Assembly: GCA_017516465.1 (NCBI GenBank)
Contig: JAFXCR010000035.1
Span: forward strand, 1 to 40,468
Length of the DNA stretch: 40,468 nt
Origin: Ruminococcus sp.
GTDB taxonomy: Bacteria; Bacillota; Clostridia; Oscillospirales; Ruminococcaceae
Direction: 5' to 3'
Made by a program: the position numbers and the translations under genes. Each line of letters begins with the position of its first letter. Position 1 is the first letter of the stretch. The notes under the pieces are model-generated. The model was not told where the DNA came from and made no database searches. It worked only from the letters and a program-made list of their open reading frames with translations. This document shows positions 39,011 to 40,468 of this stretch, one piece after another.

Positions 39011-39862
39011 TTAAATAAAAATTATTATCATACCTGCAAGAACGCCTACAAGCATTCCGAAAGCAGGAGCCTTTGAACGCCACATGAGTATAGCTTCCGG
39101 AAGAAGCTCTCCGAATACCACATACAGCATTGCTCCGCTTGCGAAGCTGAGGGATATCGCCAGACTGACAGGACCTAAAGAGCCAATTGAATATCCTATT
39201 ATAGCTCCGATTATTGTTGGTGCACCGGTTACAGCTGTAAGTATAACAGCCTTGGCTTTATTCATCCCTCCCGATATAAGCGGAACAGCAACTGACATTC
39301 CCTCAGGAATATTATGTAATCCGATTACAATTGCAAGAATCATACTTCCTGAAAAAACAGAAGAACCTTCAGCTGAATTACCGGCATGAGATGCTCCTAT
39401 AACCATTCCTTCCGGCATATTGTGGAGGGCTATTGCACACGCCATGACAATTCCTGCAATAAGGAGATGACTTTTCTGCTCTTTATGTACCTCATAATGA
39501 TCACTGTGTATGAGTTCTGAAAGCTGATCAGCTGTTTTGGGATGATTCTTGTCTATGTGACTTACTTCTTTGTTAGTTGATCTGTCAATCCAGTAGTTCA
39601 AGAGGTATATTACAGCGAATCCGACAAGAAGAGTTCCGGCAACAAGCATAACGTGCGATTTTGAAGAAGGATTCTGTTCAATGGCTTCGGTCAGAAGGTC
39701 AAGACAAACAACACTGAGCATAACACCGGCTGCAAAGCTGAGAAGCAGACTCACAGAATGTTCAGAATCACGCCTGAATAATATTCCTATAAGTCCTCCG
39801 ACTCCGGTTCCACCGACACCGGCAATAGCGGTTATCATTATAACAGTTTCTAATGCGTTCAT
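39011..39862 (-). CDS. ZIP-family metal transporter (ZupT-like)
   Basis: A 283-residue membrane protein with about eight helices. The two metal-binding helices carry ALHNMPEGMVIG and GLHNIPEGMSVAVPL, the HNxPEG signature of ZIP zinc/divalent metal importers. A His-rich cytosolic loop (about residues 103-130, with HIDKNHPKTA and HSDHYEVHKE) lies between helices 3 and 4, as usual. It probably imports zinc, iron or manganese. The leader after its promoter is short and has no riboswitch. Ribosome site AAAAGGAATG. Single gene, converging on the S11 operon. Confidence 0.94.
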   Translation of the reverse strand: MNALETVIMITAIAGVGGTGVGGLIGILFRRDSEHSVSLLLSFAAGVMLSVVCLDLLTEAIEQNPSSKSHVMLVAGTLLVGFAVIYLLNYWIDRSTNKEVSHIDKNHPKTADQLSELIHSDHYEVHKEQKSHLLIAGIVMACAIALHNMPEGMVIGASHAGNSAEGSSVFSGSMILAIVIGLHNIPEGMSVAVPLISGGMNKAKAVILTAVTGAPTIIGAIIGYSIGSLGPVSLAISLSFASGAMLYVVFGELLPEAILMWRSKAPAFGMLVGVLAGMIIIFI

Positions 39863-39891
39863 TTTTTCATTCCTTTTCTTATATTGACATT

Positions 39892-39920
39892 ATTATATCA
39901 TATATTTCTTAATTCGTCAA
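39892..39920 (-). promoter_or_regulatory. Promoter of the ZIP transporter gene
   Basis: Minus strand: TTGACG at 39915-39920 and TATAAT at 39892-39897, 17-bp spacer. Confidence 0.75.
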
Positions 39921-39938
39921 GAAATGATTGATTATTGC

Positions 39939-40030
39939 AGCCGTCAACTAACAGGCGTTAGTTAATCGGTAGGGCTGAACGCAAAAGTTCGCCTATTAAT
40001 AATCTCAGACAGGCTGTCAGGCTGACGACT
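39939..40030. other. Multi-hairpin intergenic element, unassigned
   Basis: Inverted repeats nest here: outer AGCCGTCA (39939-39946) with TGACGACT (40023-40030, one mismatch), inner AACTAAC/GTTAGTT with an AGGC loop (39946-39963), GGC-GAAC/GTTCGCC with one bulge (39973-39993), and overlapping GACA/TGTC and GTCA/TGAC stems (about 40008-40025). It is upstream of the ZIP promoter, so it is not a leader of that gene. I see no promoter of its own. Confidence 0.4.
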
Positions 40031-40098
40031 AAAAGTTATTGTTGATAGCTAACAATTTATATATAATTGGTTAACATAAAAAAATAATCGTTATTCTC

Positions 40099-40127
40099 TT
40101 GACATGAAAGGAATTTTAATGTATAAT
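40099..40127 (+). promoter_or_regulatory. Promoter of tRNA-Thr
   Basis: TTGACA at 40099-40104 and TATAAT at 40122-40127, 17-bp spacer; it shares 16 identical bases from the -10 box onward with the tRNA-Pro promoter. Confidence 0.85.
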
Positions 40128-40141
40128 ATTAACTGTTGATT

Positions 40142-40217
40142 GCTGATGTGGCACAGTCGGTAGCGCAACGCCTTGGTAAGGCGTAGGTCGTCGGTTCAAG
40201 TCCGATCATCAGCTCCA
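40142..40217 (+). tRNA. tRNA-Thr (anticodon GGT)
   Basis: A complete 76-nt cloverleaf. The acceptor stem pairs GCTGATG with CATCAGC, followed by T and an encoded CCA. The anticodon arm is ACGCC-TTGGTAA-GGCGT, giving GGT. The T arm has GTTCAAGTC. It reads ACC/ACT codons and is a likely t6A/ct6A substrate of TcdA. Confidence 0.96.
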
Positions 40218-40337
40218 TCTATATGTGACGAAAAAGATCACATGCCAAAAAAGTCCGATTTATCGTGGCTGAATTAGGGAACACTTAATTCGGGATAGTG
40301 GATAGCAGAAATGCTATCCACTTTTCTTTTGTGTGGA
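40218..40337. other. Spacer between tRNA-Thr and the recombinase gene; possible element end
   Basis: It contains ATGTGA/TCACAT and GAATTA/TAATTC hairpins and the terminator at 40297-40330. If the serine recombinase lies at the end of an integrated element, the attachment junction should fall in this spacer. No second copy of the junction is visible to prove it. Confidence 0.35.
40297..40330 (+). terminator. Terminator of tRNA-Thr
   Basis: An 11-bp perfect stem (AGTGGATAGCA, 40297-40307, with TGCTATCCACT, 40312-40322), GAAA loop, then TTTCTTTT. It may also stop the convergent recombinase gene. Confidence 0.88.
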
Positions 40338-40468
40338 TTACTTCACAGCACCGATGTGCGTGAAGTAAATGTCAATATCCTGATGTTCTTGTCCGAAGCT
40401 GTCGATGGTTCTTTCATGAACTTCAATGAGTGATACAAAGGTGTGAAGAACCTCCTGGGTGAGTTCCG
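40338..40468 (-). CDS. Large serine recombinase, C-terminal fragment (partial at window edge)
   Basis: The minus-strand frame enters from the right edge and stops at 40338, giving 42 residues. It starts ELTQEVLHTFVSLIEVHERT and ends QDIDIYFTHIGAVK. This matches, from memory, the conserved C-terminus (DUF4368 region) of Tn4451/ICE-type large serine recombinases, where ELTPE.L..FV..I.VHE and I.IYF..IG are typical. These enzymes excise and integrate conjugative or mobilisable elements. The catalytic N-terminus lies outside the window, so intactness cannot be judged. Confidence 0.75.
   Translation of the reverse strand, partial: ELTQEVLHTFVSLIEVHERTIDSFGQEHQDIDIYFTHIGAVK

Noticed and set aside
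39863-40080. Metal riboswitch (Mn or Ni/Co) upstream of the ZIP gene
   Set aside because: The structured part lies upstream of the ZIP promoter at 39892-39920, so it would not be in the mRNA leader.

Overview
The window is about 40 kb of low-GC Firmicutes chromosome, most likely Ruminococcus or a close Oscillospiraceae relative from a gut or rumen. The main evidence is four secreted proteins with dockerin modules (cellulosome parts), acetate kinase, clostridial housekeeping genes (TmcAL, AddB, DUF1292, DUF4298, C_GCAxxG_C_C) and AT-rich intergenic regions. Those regions carry near-consensus SigA promoters, almost all with a 17-bp spacer. No species can be named from this sequence alone.

Layout. 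1-3.2 kb: a NifU/IscU-like Fe-S scaffold (cut by the left edge), a C_GCAxxG_C_C protein, a dCMP deaminase, a 57-aa exported peptide and ackA. 3.4-10.6 kb: a run of plus-strand genes, many overlapping by 4 nt, rich in RNA modification enzymes: tmcAL, a C39-like lipoprotein, a HAD phosphatase, mnmA, a TrmN6-type methyltransferase, rsmI, a PHP phosphoesterase and a DUF218 protein. tRNA-Pro(CGG) and purC follow. 11.8-17.1 kb: a GH18-dockerin protein, tRNA-Gln(TTG), an ECF transporter S component, tcdA, a small lipoprotein and a second, different dockerin protein. 17.2-21.6 kb: glyA, then a patch of poorly known small or membrane proteins, then rarA.

21.6-23.0 kb holds almost no protein-coding sequence. 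I read it as two minus-strand structured RNAs on either side of a DUF1292 gene. The first is a large RNA of about 600 nt whose ends pair and which repeats one motif four times; it is a candidate member of the ROOL class. The second, about 195 nt, looks like 6S RNA. 23.1-31 kb carries cell-surface and wall genes: a dockerin/beta-helix protein, an S11 PBP-like protein whose catalytic Ser and Lys are replaced, an amidase with SH3, and a tandem GH25 protein with a degenerate second domain. tyrA and an RluA-type pseudouridine synthase sit among them. 30.7-40.5 kb has addB, an ArsC/Spx-like protein, a double helix-hairpin-helix protein, TspO, a second dockerin/beta-helix paralogue, an intact S11 carboxypeptidase, a ZIP transporter and tRNA-Thr(GGT). 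The last gene is the C-terminal end of a large serine recombinase, which probably marks the edge of an integrated element just outside the window.

Functionally the window combines translation and tRNA maturation, central metabolism (acetate, one-carbon, purine, tyrosine), wall remodelling, and scattered cellulosome components of two dockerin types. The strongest candidates for something little described are the large RNA at 21.57-22.18 kb, the two dockerin/beta-helix paralogues and the dead penicillin-binding-protein homologue.
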